Positions 17,445 to 22,857 of a stretch of DNA of 40,109 nucleotides are shown here, piece after piece (the first letter of the stretch is position 1; each line of letters starts with the position of its first letter). Source of the stretch: Methanobacteriota archaeon (GTDB taxonomy: Archaea > Thermoproteota > Thermoprotei_A > Sulfolobales > Sulfolobaceae); NCBI GenBank assembly GCA_017857195.1, contig JAFMDM010000002.1:1-40109 (forward strand), in the 5' to 3' direction. The notes under the pieces were generated by a model. It had not been told where the DNA came from, made no database searches, and saw nothing but the letters and a program-made list of their open reading frames with translations. The translations under genes and the position numbers were made by a program.

Positions 17445-17725
17445 AACATGGAACAAGAACTGCAGTAATTTTGAAAATAGATCACTTTTTTCTATGTGTG
17501 TTCAGAGGGGAATTTCTGGAAGGGTTCTTCATAGGTGATTCGAAGGACCAGGTAGAACGGGCATTAATTTCCAGGGACTTTCACAAGGAAATTAGTTACT
17601 CAAATTTCTCTTTGGGAAAGCCGTATTCAGGGGAACTGGAGGTAAAGTGCCTAAAGTTAGGAACCATGCTGGAGGAAAAACTAAAAAACCACGAAAGAGG
17701 GAGTGATGGTTTATCGGTGACCTAG
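17441..17725 (+). CDS. Conserved-context hypothetical protein between rpoL and tfs
   Basis: I do not recognise this 94-aa protein. It begins with TTG at 17441, overlapping the rpoL TGA (TTGA), and ends 1 nt before the tfs ATG, so it is locked into an RNA polymerase/TFS operon. An alternating hydrophobic N-terminal half (TAVILKIDHFFLCVFRGEFLEGFFIG) suggests a small beta-rich domain, followed by a helix (SKDQVERALISRDF) and a charged C-terminal helix (LGTMLEEKLKNHERG). No metal motif or membrane span is evident. The context invites a transcription-related role, but nothing in the sequence proves one. Confidence 0.65.
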   Translation: MKHGTRTAVILKIDHFFLCVFRGEFLEGFFIGDSKDQVERALISRDFHKEISYSNFSLGKPYSGELEVKCLKLGTMLEEKLKNHERGSDGLSVT

Positions 17726-17726
17726 T

Positions 17727-18056
17727 ATGAAGTTCTGCCCAAATTGTAGAAGTATGATGACGCCTAAAAAAATAAATGGAAAGACGGCATACAAATGTCA
17801 AAAGTGTGGCTACGAAGAGGAGGCCACTCAAAGCTTAACAATAGTAAGTAAGGTGAAACATAACGAAAAAGACAAGATGCTAGTAATAGATGAACAAGCG
17901 CCAGCAGGCAGTCAGAAAATGAAAGGTCTAATCTGCCCCTCATGCGGAGGAGATGAAGCCTTCTACTGGATGCTACAAACTAGGAGTGCGGATGAGCCAA
18001 TAACAAGGTTCTACAAATGTACAAAATGTGGAAAAGTGTGGAGAGAGTACGAGTGA
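17727..18056 (+). CDS. tfs: Transcription factor S (TFS, TFIIS-like cleavage factor)
   Basis: The 109-aa protein has two zinc ribbons. The first is Cys4/Cys7 with Cys24/Cys27 (RPB9-like). The second is Cys70/Cys73 with Cys98/Cys101. The loop RSADEP carries the Asp89-Glu90 pair that enters the polymerase active site to stimulate cleavage of backtracked RNA, so this is the active form. Sulfolobales also have TFS paralogues that lack the acidic pair; this one keeps it. It lies directly after the unknown gene and closes the transcription cluster. Confidence 0.95.
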   Translation: MKFCPNCRSMMTPKKINGKTAYKCQKCGYEEEATQSLTIVSKVKHNEKDKMLVIDEQAPAGSQKMKGLICPSCGGDEAFYWMLQTRSADEPITRFYKCTKCGKVWREYE

Positions 18057-18140
18057 CGAGCTAAGTTAACCCCCTAAAGAAGAAGGCTTTAATCTAGTTT
18101 CCTCACCTTGTCCAAATGCAACGAAATCCTAAAAAGCATC
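18057..18140. other. Spacer after tfs
   Basis: This spacer follows the TFS stop. A TTTAAT box near 18090-18095 lies ~25 nt before an ATG at 18116. It may be the relic promoter of the decayed gene that follows. Nothing else stands out. Confidence 0.3.
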
Positions 18141-18508
18141 ATGATGACATCTATGAGGTATGTGCTAGGTCCTACTCTAGCCCTATAGACAAAAGTCTTT
18201 TTTCCCTATTTTCTACAACTGCCTCACATGCCAATCCATACGTTGGCGAATGTCACCAATGTAAGTGTCGGCCCATATGTAACGGGGGGATATGTATCGG
18301 GGAATATCACAAATGCAACTTACATTCCCACCCCGACGCCGTTCAGTGGGGGTACAGCCGTTTATACTACTCCATGGTACGTGGCCGCTGAACCGCTCCT
18401 GATCCTCCCCTGATCCTCCTCGCCGGTTTGATCGTAATAGGGATCACCCTCTACTTCTCACCCTATAGGAGGACCCTAACTAAACTGCTAAGGTTAAGGA
18501 AGGGCTAA
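18141..18508 (+). pseudogene. Decayed gene for a secreted/membrane-anchored protein
   Basis: In the frame of ATG 18141 the sequence reads a short signal-like start (MMTSMRYVLGPTLAL), then a TAG at 18186. The same frame then reopens into a Thr/Asn/Tyr/Pro-rich stretch with N-glycosylation-like sites (NVTNVSVG, GNITNATY) and PTPTPFSGG up to AAEPLLILP. A perfect 11-bp tandem duplication, CCTGATCCTCC at 18398-18408 and 18409-18419, shifts the frame. After removing one copy the protein continues as LLAGLIVIGITLYFSPYRR...LRKG and stops at 18506-18508. That is a C-terminal membrane span followed by a basic tail. So it looks like a remnant of a small surface protein, inactivated by a stop and a duplication. 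The ORF starting at 18116 in another frame may be part of the same decay. The family is not recognised. Confidence 0.5.
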
Positions 18509-18707
18509 GAACCTTAAAAACTTGGCCGTCCAGTACGAGAGTGTCCCTCTCTCGTTGACTTTCATGCTCCCTCTTCCTCGTGATTCCTTCAAGTAGCTCC
18601 CTGTCTACTCATGCAGTAGTATTAGGCCGTCTAGGTTTCTTGATGACCTCTCCCCTCGCGAGGTCCTCGGCTTACCCTTAACTTCCATAAAATTGTATCG
18701 GGAGATC
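18509..18707. other. Spacer with a possible decayed coding remnant on the minus strand
   Basis: There is no intact gene. On the minus strand, 18690 to about 18525 reads VKGKPRTSRGERSSRNLDG..., then one stop, then TGSYLKESRGRGSMKVNERG..., a pattern that could be an eroded transposase-type ORF. The palindrome CCTCGCGAGG lies near 18653-18662. Assignment to any family is not possible by eye. Confidence 0.2.
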
Positions 18708-18846
18708 ATAATTGACATTGATTAGGCAAATTAACATGTGCCTATCTGCCAAGCTCTGTTAACCTGCTACAATCCTCATTAGTTCATGTCAATCACACAA
18801 TGTTCTGAAGGGCGAGATAATTTATCCTGATAAGTGAGGAGACTAT
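18708..18846 (+). mobile_element. MITE-like inverted-repeat element, copy B (diverged)
   Basis: It aligns with copies A and C along its length: left block ATTAGGCAAATTAACA, CCTATCTG, then ACAATCCTCATTA, GTTCTGAA, and the right block GATAATTTATCCTGATAAGTGAGGAGACTAT. The left terminus is degraded. The right end continues as CGACACACTC, the reverse complement of the bases just outside copy A's left end, so the true terminal repeat may be ~22 bp. It lies immediately 3' of vapC, whose stop codon falls at that right edge. Confidence 0.6.
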
Positions 18847-18854
18847 CGACACAC

Positions 18855-19211
18855 TCAAAGCACATCTGAAGTCTTCTTAGATCCTCTCCTCACTAAGTCC
18901 TTATCATCGCTGATTAAAGGGACTCCATACTTCCTGCTTAGGAACAGGTATGATGCGTCGTAGTAAGTTATGTTCTCCTTCTCAGCGATTAGAAGCACGT
19001 TTTCGTTCAGACCAATACTTTCGATTTTCAAAAACTTCATAACGTTCTGGAAGTCGGTGACCAAATTAGTTCTTTTGACTTTCCATAGGAAATTCCCTAT
19101 TTCGTAGTAGGCCAGATCTGCGGTCAGACATTCCTTGAAGAGATCTATGACGGCTTCTCCAGCCTTTTCAGTAAGGTTAATTATCGCGGAAGCGTCCAAT
19201 ATATATTTCAC
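18855..19211 (-). CDS. vapC: VapC-type PIN-domain toxin
   Basis: The 118-aa PIN-domain protein is expected to be an RNase that cuts tRNA or mRNA. The acidic residues of the active site are visible: Asp6 (ILDAS), Glu37 (YYEIGN), Asp85 (YYDASY) and Asp102/Asp103 (SDDKDL). The start overlaps the vapB stop by 4 nt (ATGA-type). The last codons and the TGA run into the right terminal repeat of element copy B, so the protein's C-terminus (KKTSDVL) may have been set by the element. The minus-strand pair sits in the accessory island beside tRNA-Arg. Confidence 0.9.
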   Translation of the reverse strand: MKYILDASAIINLTEKAGEAVIDLFKECLTADLAYYEIGNFLWKVKRTNLVTDFQNVMKFLKIESIGLNENVLLIAEKENITYYDASYLFLSRKYGVPLISDDKDLVRRGSKKTSDVL

Positions 19212-19432
19212 CTGTCATCCCTACCCTCCCTGATCAACCTGGCCACCTCCTCCTCTGACACCTTCAATTCCCCAACTATCCTTCTTGCGGACGCCCTAGC
19301 CTCTTCCTCTTCTCTCCTCGAGATCTCCTGTTCTAAAGCTCTCCTCAATACCTCCGACACGTTGATGTTATACCTCCTCGCCATTTCCCATATCTCCCTT
19401 CTGACTTTAGTGGAAACCGTGACCCATTCCAT
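19208..19432 (-). CDS. vapB: VapB-type ribbon-helix-helix antitoxin
   Basis: The 74-aa antitoxin begins MEWVTVSTKVRREIWEMARRYNINVSEVLRRALEQEI, a ribbon-helix-helix fold with an N-terminal DNA-binding strand. An acidic, coiled C-terminal tail follows (RREEEEARASARRIVGELKVSEEEVARLIREG) that would neutralise VapC. The ATG at 19432 is chosen to begin at the strand; ATGs at 19438 and 19450 are in frame. A TTTATTATT box about 25-30 nt upstream suggests a leaderless transcript. The longer open frame (to 19702) would run through element copy C and the tRNA flank and is not a real N-terminus. Autoregulation by the VapBC complex is usual for the family. Confidence 0.85.
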   Translation of the reverse strand: MEWVTVSTKVRREIWEMARRYNINVSEVLRRALEQEISRREEEEARASARRIVGELKVSEEEVARLIREGRDDR

Positions 19433-19452
19433 GATCATTACTACATTCATGG

Positions 19453-19465
19453 TAATAATAAATTT
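19453..19465 (-). promoter_or_regulatory. Likely TATA box of vapBC
   Basis: Read on the minus strand this is AAATTTATTATTA. Its centre lies about 26 nt upstream of the vapB ATG at 19432. It lies between vapB and element copy C, so the promoter itself appears to be outside the element. Confidence 0.4.
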
Positions 19466-19493
19466 TACTACCTGGGGGGATAACAATGTGTTG

Positions 19494-19642
19494 ACAGTGT
19501 CGTCACAGGTTAGGTAAATTAACAGACCCCTATCTGTCGAGATCTCAAGATCTATTGACTCACCACAATTATCATTAATTCGTGGCAGCGGAATAACGTT
19601 CTGAATGGAGAGATGATTTATTCTGACAAGTGACCACACTAT
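19494..19642 (+). mobile_element. MITE-like inverted-repeat element, copy C
   Basis: This ~149-bp element has imperfect terminal repeats: ACAGTGTCGTCAC at the left, and at the right GTGACCACACTAT, whose complement is ATAGTGTGGTCAC. It carries an 8-bp insertion relative to copy A (CTCAAGAT within the GATCT region) and is otherwise close to A, including the 33-base identical block. No ORF. It lies ~60 bp upstream of the vapB start on the vapB side, and its right end is 60 bp from the 3' end of tRNA-Arg. Confidence 0.7.
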
Positions 19643-19702
19643 TACATAGTCGAATCTTACGAGAAGTTGAAGCTTGGGGGTATGGGGGATGTGCCCCCAC
19701 AA

Positions 19703-19777
19703 CGGACCCGGGGGGATTCGAACCCCCGACCACTGGCTTAGAAGGCCAGCGCTCTATCCTGGCTGAGCTACGGGTCC
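19703..19777 (-). tRNA. tRNA-Arg (anticodon TCT)
   Basis: The cloverleaf reads on the minus strand as follows. The acceptor stem is GGACCCG (5') pairing with CGGGTCC (3'), followed by discriminator G. The D-arm is GCTC...GAGC. The anticodon stem CTGGC/GCCAG encloses the loop CTTCTAA with anticodon TCT. A 5-nt variable loop is followed by T-arm GGGGG-TTCGAAT-CCCCC. There is no intron and no encoded CCA. An A/T-rich box (TTAAAG) lies about 25-30 nt upstream. Its 3' end faces the accessory island that holds vapBC and the repeat elements. Confidence 0.96.
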
Positions 19778-19828
19778 CGACATTTTCTTATTTGAAGAGG
19801 CTTTAACGTTTATCCTTGCTCTTCCTAT

Positions 19829-19999
19829 GTGCCTAGTAAACGCACTCCTGCGATTAAGACTTCTGTAATTAAGTTGGATACATTTTCCTTTACAAAAACT
19901 AAAGACGGCCTGGTCCCTCGGGAGGATTGGCTACGAACCTATACACTAGAGGATATTCAAAAGATAGCGAACCTGAGACTCTACATCCTACAAGGTTAA
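19829..19999 (+). CDS. Small hypothetical protein (56 aa)
   Basis: GTG at 19829 opens a 57-codon frame (including the TAA at 19997-19999) reading MPSKRTPAIKTSVIKLD..., with DGLVPREDWLRTYTLEDIQ and KIANLRLYILQG at the end. A TTTAAC box about 25 nt upstream suits a leaderless start and is shared in mirror image with the tRNA-Arg promoter region. The composition looks protein-like: basic N-terminus, then an amphipathic helix. It resembles no family I can name. It ends where the TATA box of the next gene begins. It is the kind of gene that a 60-aa cut-off hides. Confidence 0.5.
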   Translation: MPSKRTPAIKTSVIKLDTFSFTKTKDGLVPREDWLRTYTLEDIQKIANLRLYILQG

Positions 20000-20024
20000 A
20001 ACGTTCCGGTCATATCGGTTCTTT

Positions 20025-21014
20025 ATGAGAGCTTTAGTCTTCGATAGACAAGGAATTGATAATCTATCAGTCAGGAGCGTTCCTGATCCAAATCCTGGGC
20101 GAGGAGAAGTTTTATTGAAAATAATGAGAGCCGGAGTTAACCCTGTTGACTATCTAACTGTGACCAGCCTCAAGGTCCCACTACCACACATTCCAGGAAC
20201 AGAGTTCGCCGGAGTGGTTCAGGAGGTTGGACCTGATGTAACTGGTATAAAGCCTGGTGAGAGGGTGGCACTATACACTAGATTCTTCGATGGAAAATGT
20301 GATATGTGCCTCAAGGGTAAACAGATGCTATGCAGGAATGGTGGGAGAATAGGAGTGGATGTAAACGGGGGATTCGCAGAGTTTATCGTAGTCAAGGATA
20401 CCACGGTATTTCCCTTCACTGGTGAATGGGAGTTAGCGGCCAGTCTGTCAGTGGCAGCACTCACCGCGTATCATGCGTTGAAGGAGGCCAATGTAGGAAT
20501 GGGGAAGGTGGTGGCTGTGTTAGGCGCCTCAGGAAATACAGGCATGTTTGCCATACAACTGGCCAAGAAGATGGGCGCCAAGACTGTTGCGGTAAGTCGC
20601 AAAAGATGGTTAAAGGAGATGGGAGCTGATGTTGTAACAGGTTATGAGGAGGCTGAAAGGGAAGTTAGGGAATTAACTCACGGCAGGATGGCTGACGTGG
20701 TCATCAATTCCTTAGGTGCCAGTTTCTGGGAAATAGGGACCTCCCTTCTCGGATTAGACTCAACCTTGGTTACATTTGGAGTAATGACAGGAAACCAAGT
20801 AAGGCTTGATCTCTCGAAGCTCTACTCGAAGCATATCAGAATAATTGGAACTAATCGCGGTAGCCTAGAGGACTTCAGGGAGCTAATAGAGGTCTGCAGC
20901 GACTGCAGGGTAAGGGTGTGGAAAGAGTTTTCATTGGAAGAGGGAAAGGATGCCCTAATTGAACTCTCCAGTTCAGAGAGAAACGGAAGGATCTTCATAG
21001 ATCCAACGAAGTGA
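20025..21014 (+). CDS. MDR-superfamily (zinc-type) alcohol dehydrogenase/quinone reductase-like oxidoreductase
   Basis: The 329-aa medium-chain dehydrogenase/reductase has an N-terminal GroES-like domain with GVNPVDYLTV and IPGTEFAGVVQEVG. A cofactor domain carries VVAVLGASGNTGMFAIQLAKKMGAKTVAVSRKR; the Arg-Lys-Arg after the beta-2 strand favours NADP(H). The catalytic-zinc Cys and His of classical alcohol dehydrogenases are replaced (N in GVNPVD, T in PGTE), so catalytic zinc is probably absent. A structural-zinc lobe remains as KCDMCLKGKQMLC, with Asp in place of the first of four cysteines. The substrate is unknown. A TTAAAAC box about 26 nt upstream overlaps the stop of the preceding small gene. 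The gene ends just before the glycerate kinase. Confidence 0.85.
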   Translation: MRALVFDRQGIDNLSVRSVPDPNPGRGEVLLKIMRAGVNPVDYLTVTSLKVPLPHIPGTEFAGVVQEVGPDVTGIKPGERVALYTRFFDGKCDMCLKGKQMLCRNGGRIGVDVNGGFAEFIVVKDTTVFPFTGEWELAASLSVAALTAYHALKEANVGMGKVVAVLGASGNTGMFAIQLAKKMGAKTVAVSRKRWLKEMGADVVTGYEEAEREVRELTHGRMADVVINSLGASFWEIGTSLLGLDSTLVTFGVMTGNQVRLDLSKLYSKHIRIIGTNRGSLEDFRELIEVCSDCRVRVWKEFSLEEGKDALIELSSSERNGRIFIDPTK

Positions 21015-21019
21015 ATAGT

Positions 21020-22249
21020 ATGGACAAACAACCTCTTCAGTCATTATTACCAATAATTCAAGAGGCAGCTGATCCGTATAGGGCCTTGAGCGAAACACTA
21101 TCGGTGAGGAGTGACGAGTTGGAGATTTTCGGTGAAAGGCACAAGTTAGGTAGAGTAAAAGTTATCTCCATAGGGAAGGCTGCGTATCCGATGGCCAAGT
21201 GGGCCATGCATTCTCTGAGGCCAATAAAGTGCATTACCGTAGTCCCTAAGGGGGTTAATATATCATTGGAGGGAGCTACAATTCTTCAGGGTGCCCATCC
21301 TATCCCTGATGAATCGAGTTTGAAAGCCGGTGAAGAGGTAATGAGGGAGGTTTCCGAAGACGACTATGATACACTAATAGTGATGCTATCAGGAGGCGCC
21401 TCGGCCATGGTTGAGGTTCCCCTATTACACCTGGAGGAACTAATAAATGTTAACAAAAAGCTTGTGACCTCGGGTCTTTCCATTAGGGAAATAAATGCTG
21501 TGAGAAAGCATCTATCACTAATAAAGGGGGGAAGACTTGGGAAGCTCAGTAAGGGGAAAATCATCAATTTCATTGTGAGTGATGTTCCAGGAAACGACAT
21601 CGCCTCGATTGGAAGCGGCCCTACCGTACCGGATCCCACCACATTCAATGAGGCGTTGGAAATTGCCTTAAAGATCGGATTAGATGAAAAAGTAATTCAA
21701 GTGTTGCGAAGAGGTGTAGCAGGAGAGATAGAGGAGACCCCTAAAAGTTTGAACAGTAAAAGTTACATAGTTTTAGATAACATGAAGGTTCTGAGAAGAA
21801 CTGCAAAGGAGTTCAAAAATTCCCTTATACTAACATCCGAGCTTCAAGGAAGCGTAAACGAGGTAGCTAAAGTTATGGCGTCAATATTCAAGAGTTGCAC
21901 TCGATACGGTCTCCCCCTTTCAAGACCTTTCATCCTGTTCTTTGGAGGTGAACCTGAGGTGGAGGTTAAAGGAAGGGGAGGGGTAGGAGGTAGAAACAGT
22001 GAAATGGCACTCCATTTACTCAAATTACTGAAGGATGAAGAGTTCGGTCTTCTTGCCTATGCCACAGATGGAATAGACGGAAACAGCCCATATGCTGGGG
22101 CCATTGTAACGGACTCCATAAAAATTAATGAAATTGAATCCTACCTAGCTGCCCACGATACGTATACCCCCTTGGCTAGATTAGGGGCCACAATAAAGAC
22201 AGGATATACGCATACTAACGTTAACAATATTTACGCACTGATGGGTTGA
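21020..22249 (+). CDS. gck: Glycerate 2-kinase (class II, MOFRL family)
   Basis: It phosphorylates D-glycerate to 2-phosphoglycerate, the closing step of the non- or semi-phosphorylative Entner-Doudoroff route used by Sulfolobales. Conserved segments are VISIGKAAYPMA, GAHPIPDESSLKAGEE, LSGGASAMVE, INAVRKHLSLIKGGRL, VSDVPGNDIASIGSGPTVPDPTTF, and the C-terminal MOFRL domain with GGRNSEMAL, AYATDGIDGNSPYAGAI and TGYTHTNVNNIY. ATG 21020 is preferred over GTG 21011. It begins 5 nt after the MDR gene stop, so the pair is probably cotranscribed. The last 19 nt overlap the convergent nuoB gene. Confidence 0.93.
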   Translation: MDKQPLQSLLPIIQEAADPYRALSETLSVRSDELEIFGERHKLGRVKVISIGKAAYPMAKWAMHSLRPIKCITVVPKGVNISLEGATILQGAHPIPDESSLKAGEEVMREVSEDDYDTLIVMLSGGASAMVEVPLLHLEELINVNKKLVTSGLSIREINAVRKHLSLIKGGRLGKLSKGKIINFIVSDVPGNDIASIGSGPTVPDPTTFNEALEIALKIGLDEKVIQVLRRGVAGEIEETPKSLNSKSYIVLDNMKVLRRTAKEFKNSLILTSELQGSVNEVAKVMASIFKSCTRYGLPLSRPFILFFGGEPEVEVKGRGGVGGRNSEMALHLLKLLKDEEFGLLAYATDGIDGNSPYAGAIVTDSIKINEIESYLAAHDTYTPLARLGATIKTGYTHTNVNNIYALMG

Positions 22250-22767
22250 GCTTTCAAAGGCTGAACATTCTTGCCCCTTATTTTCTGCTGTAGCATAAGC
22301 AGGCCACGGGCCAAGGCTTCTGGCCTAGTTGGGCAGCCAGGGAGATATATATCAACAGGTATGCCAATCTCACTTGCAAGGACTAGGTTATAGGAGTTCC
22401 AGAATATTCCTCCTTCTAGAGAACATGCGCCCATCGCGATAGTGTATTTAGGTTCTGGCATCTGCTCGTAGACCACTCTTACAGCTCTAGCCATCTTTCG
22501 AGTCATGGTCCCTTCTATAACCAGCAAATTACATTGCCTTGCGCCGTTGAAGGGAAGCATCCCAAATCTCTCGGAGTCGAACCTTCCTGCCGCAAAGGCC
22601 CCAAACTCAGTTCCGCAACAGCTCGTGGTCAAATGAGGTGGCCAGAGGGAGAAAGATATACCCCAATCCTTAAGACTCTTTATGGGTTTCTTTTCCAATA
22701 ACCATTTCGCCGCCTTCTTAGCGGCGGTATCCAAGTTACCTGTCAGGAGAAGCTCTTCCTTAGCCAT
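22231..22767 (-). CDS. nuoB: NADH-quinone oxidoreductase-type subunit B (NuoB)
   Basis: 20-kDa PSST-type subunit that binds the terminal N2 [4Fe-4S] cluster of complex I-like enzymes. The tandem cysteines in TTSCCGTEFGAF, the Cys in MGACSLEGG and the Cys in LPGCPTRPEAL are all present, with GARQCNLLVIEGTMTRKMA typical of the family. ATG 22767 (MAKEELLLTG) is chosen; ATG 22776 would fit a leaderless transcript from the TATTTTAG box upstream. It stands alone between glycogen synthase and glycerate kinase, far from the nuoL/nuoN genes at the end of this window. The electron donor of this complex in Sulfolobales is uncertain. Confidence 0.94.
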   Translation of the reverse strand: MAKEELLLTGNLDTAAKKAAKWLLEKKPIKSLKDWGISFSLWPPHLTTSCCGTEFGAFAAGRFDSERFGMLPFNGARQCNLLVIEGTMTRKMARAVRVVYEQMPEPKYTIAMGACSLEGGIFWNSYNLVLASEIGIPVDIYLPGCPTRPEALARGLLMLQQKIRGKNVQPLKAQPISA

Positions 22768-22835
22768 GGTGATCATATAGCTATACACGTAGAACCTAAA
22801 ATAGGTTGTGTAAGAACAATATAACTTGTATTTGT

Positions 22836-22857
22836 CTTTTTAGTTCTGCCTAAAAAG
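22836..22857 (-). terminator. Hairpin at the glycogen synthase stop
   Basis: This perfect 8-bp inverted repeat, CTTTTTAG and CTAAAAAG with a 6-nt loop, overlaps the TAG stop of glgA. It lies between glgA and nuoB on the same strand. It may separate the two transcripts, or act on mRNA stability. A chance AT-rich palindrome is possible. Confidence 0.35.

Noticed and set aside
18116-18391. 91-aa ORF MQRNPKKHHDD...
   Set aside because: It overlaps the pseudogene in another frame; the Thr/Asn-rich, membrane-anchored reading is more protein-like, although its first residues could be part of the decayed gene.
19433-19702. Extended N-terminus of VapB
   Set aside because: The extra 90 residues would be encoded by the inverted-repeat element and the tRNA flank. 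The ribbon-helix-helix start is at 19432.
18057-19702. Duplicated tRNA-Arg 3' end marking an integrase-type attachment site
   Set aside because: I looked for a second copy of the T-arm/acceptor sequence and found none, and no integrase gene is present.
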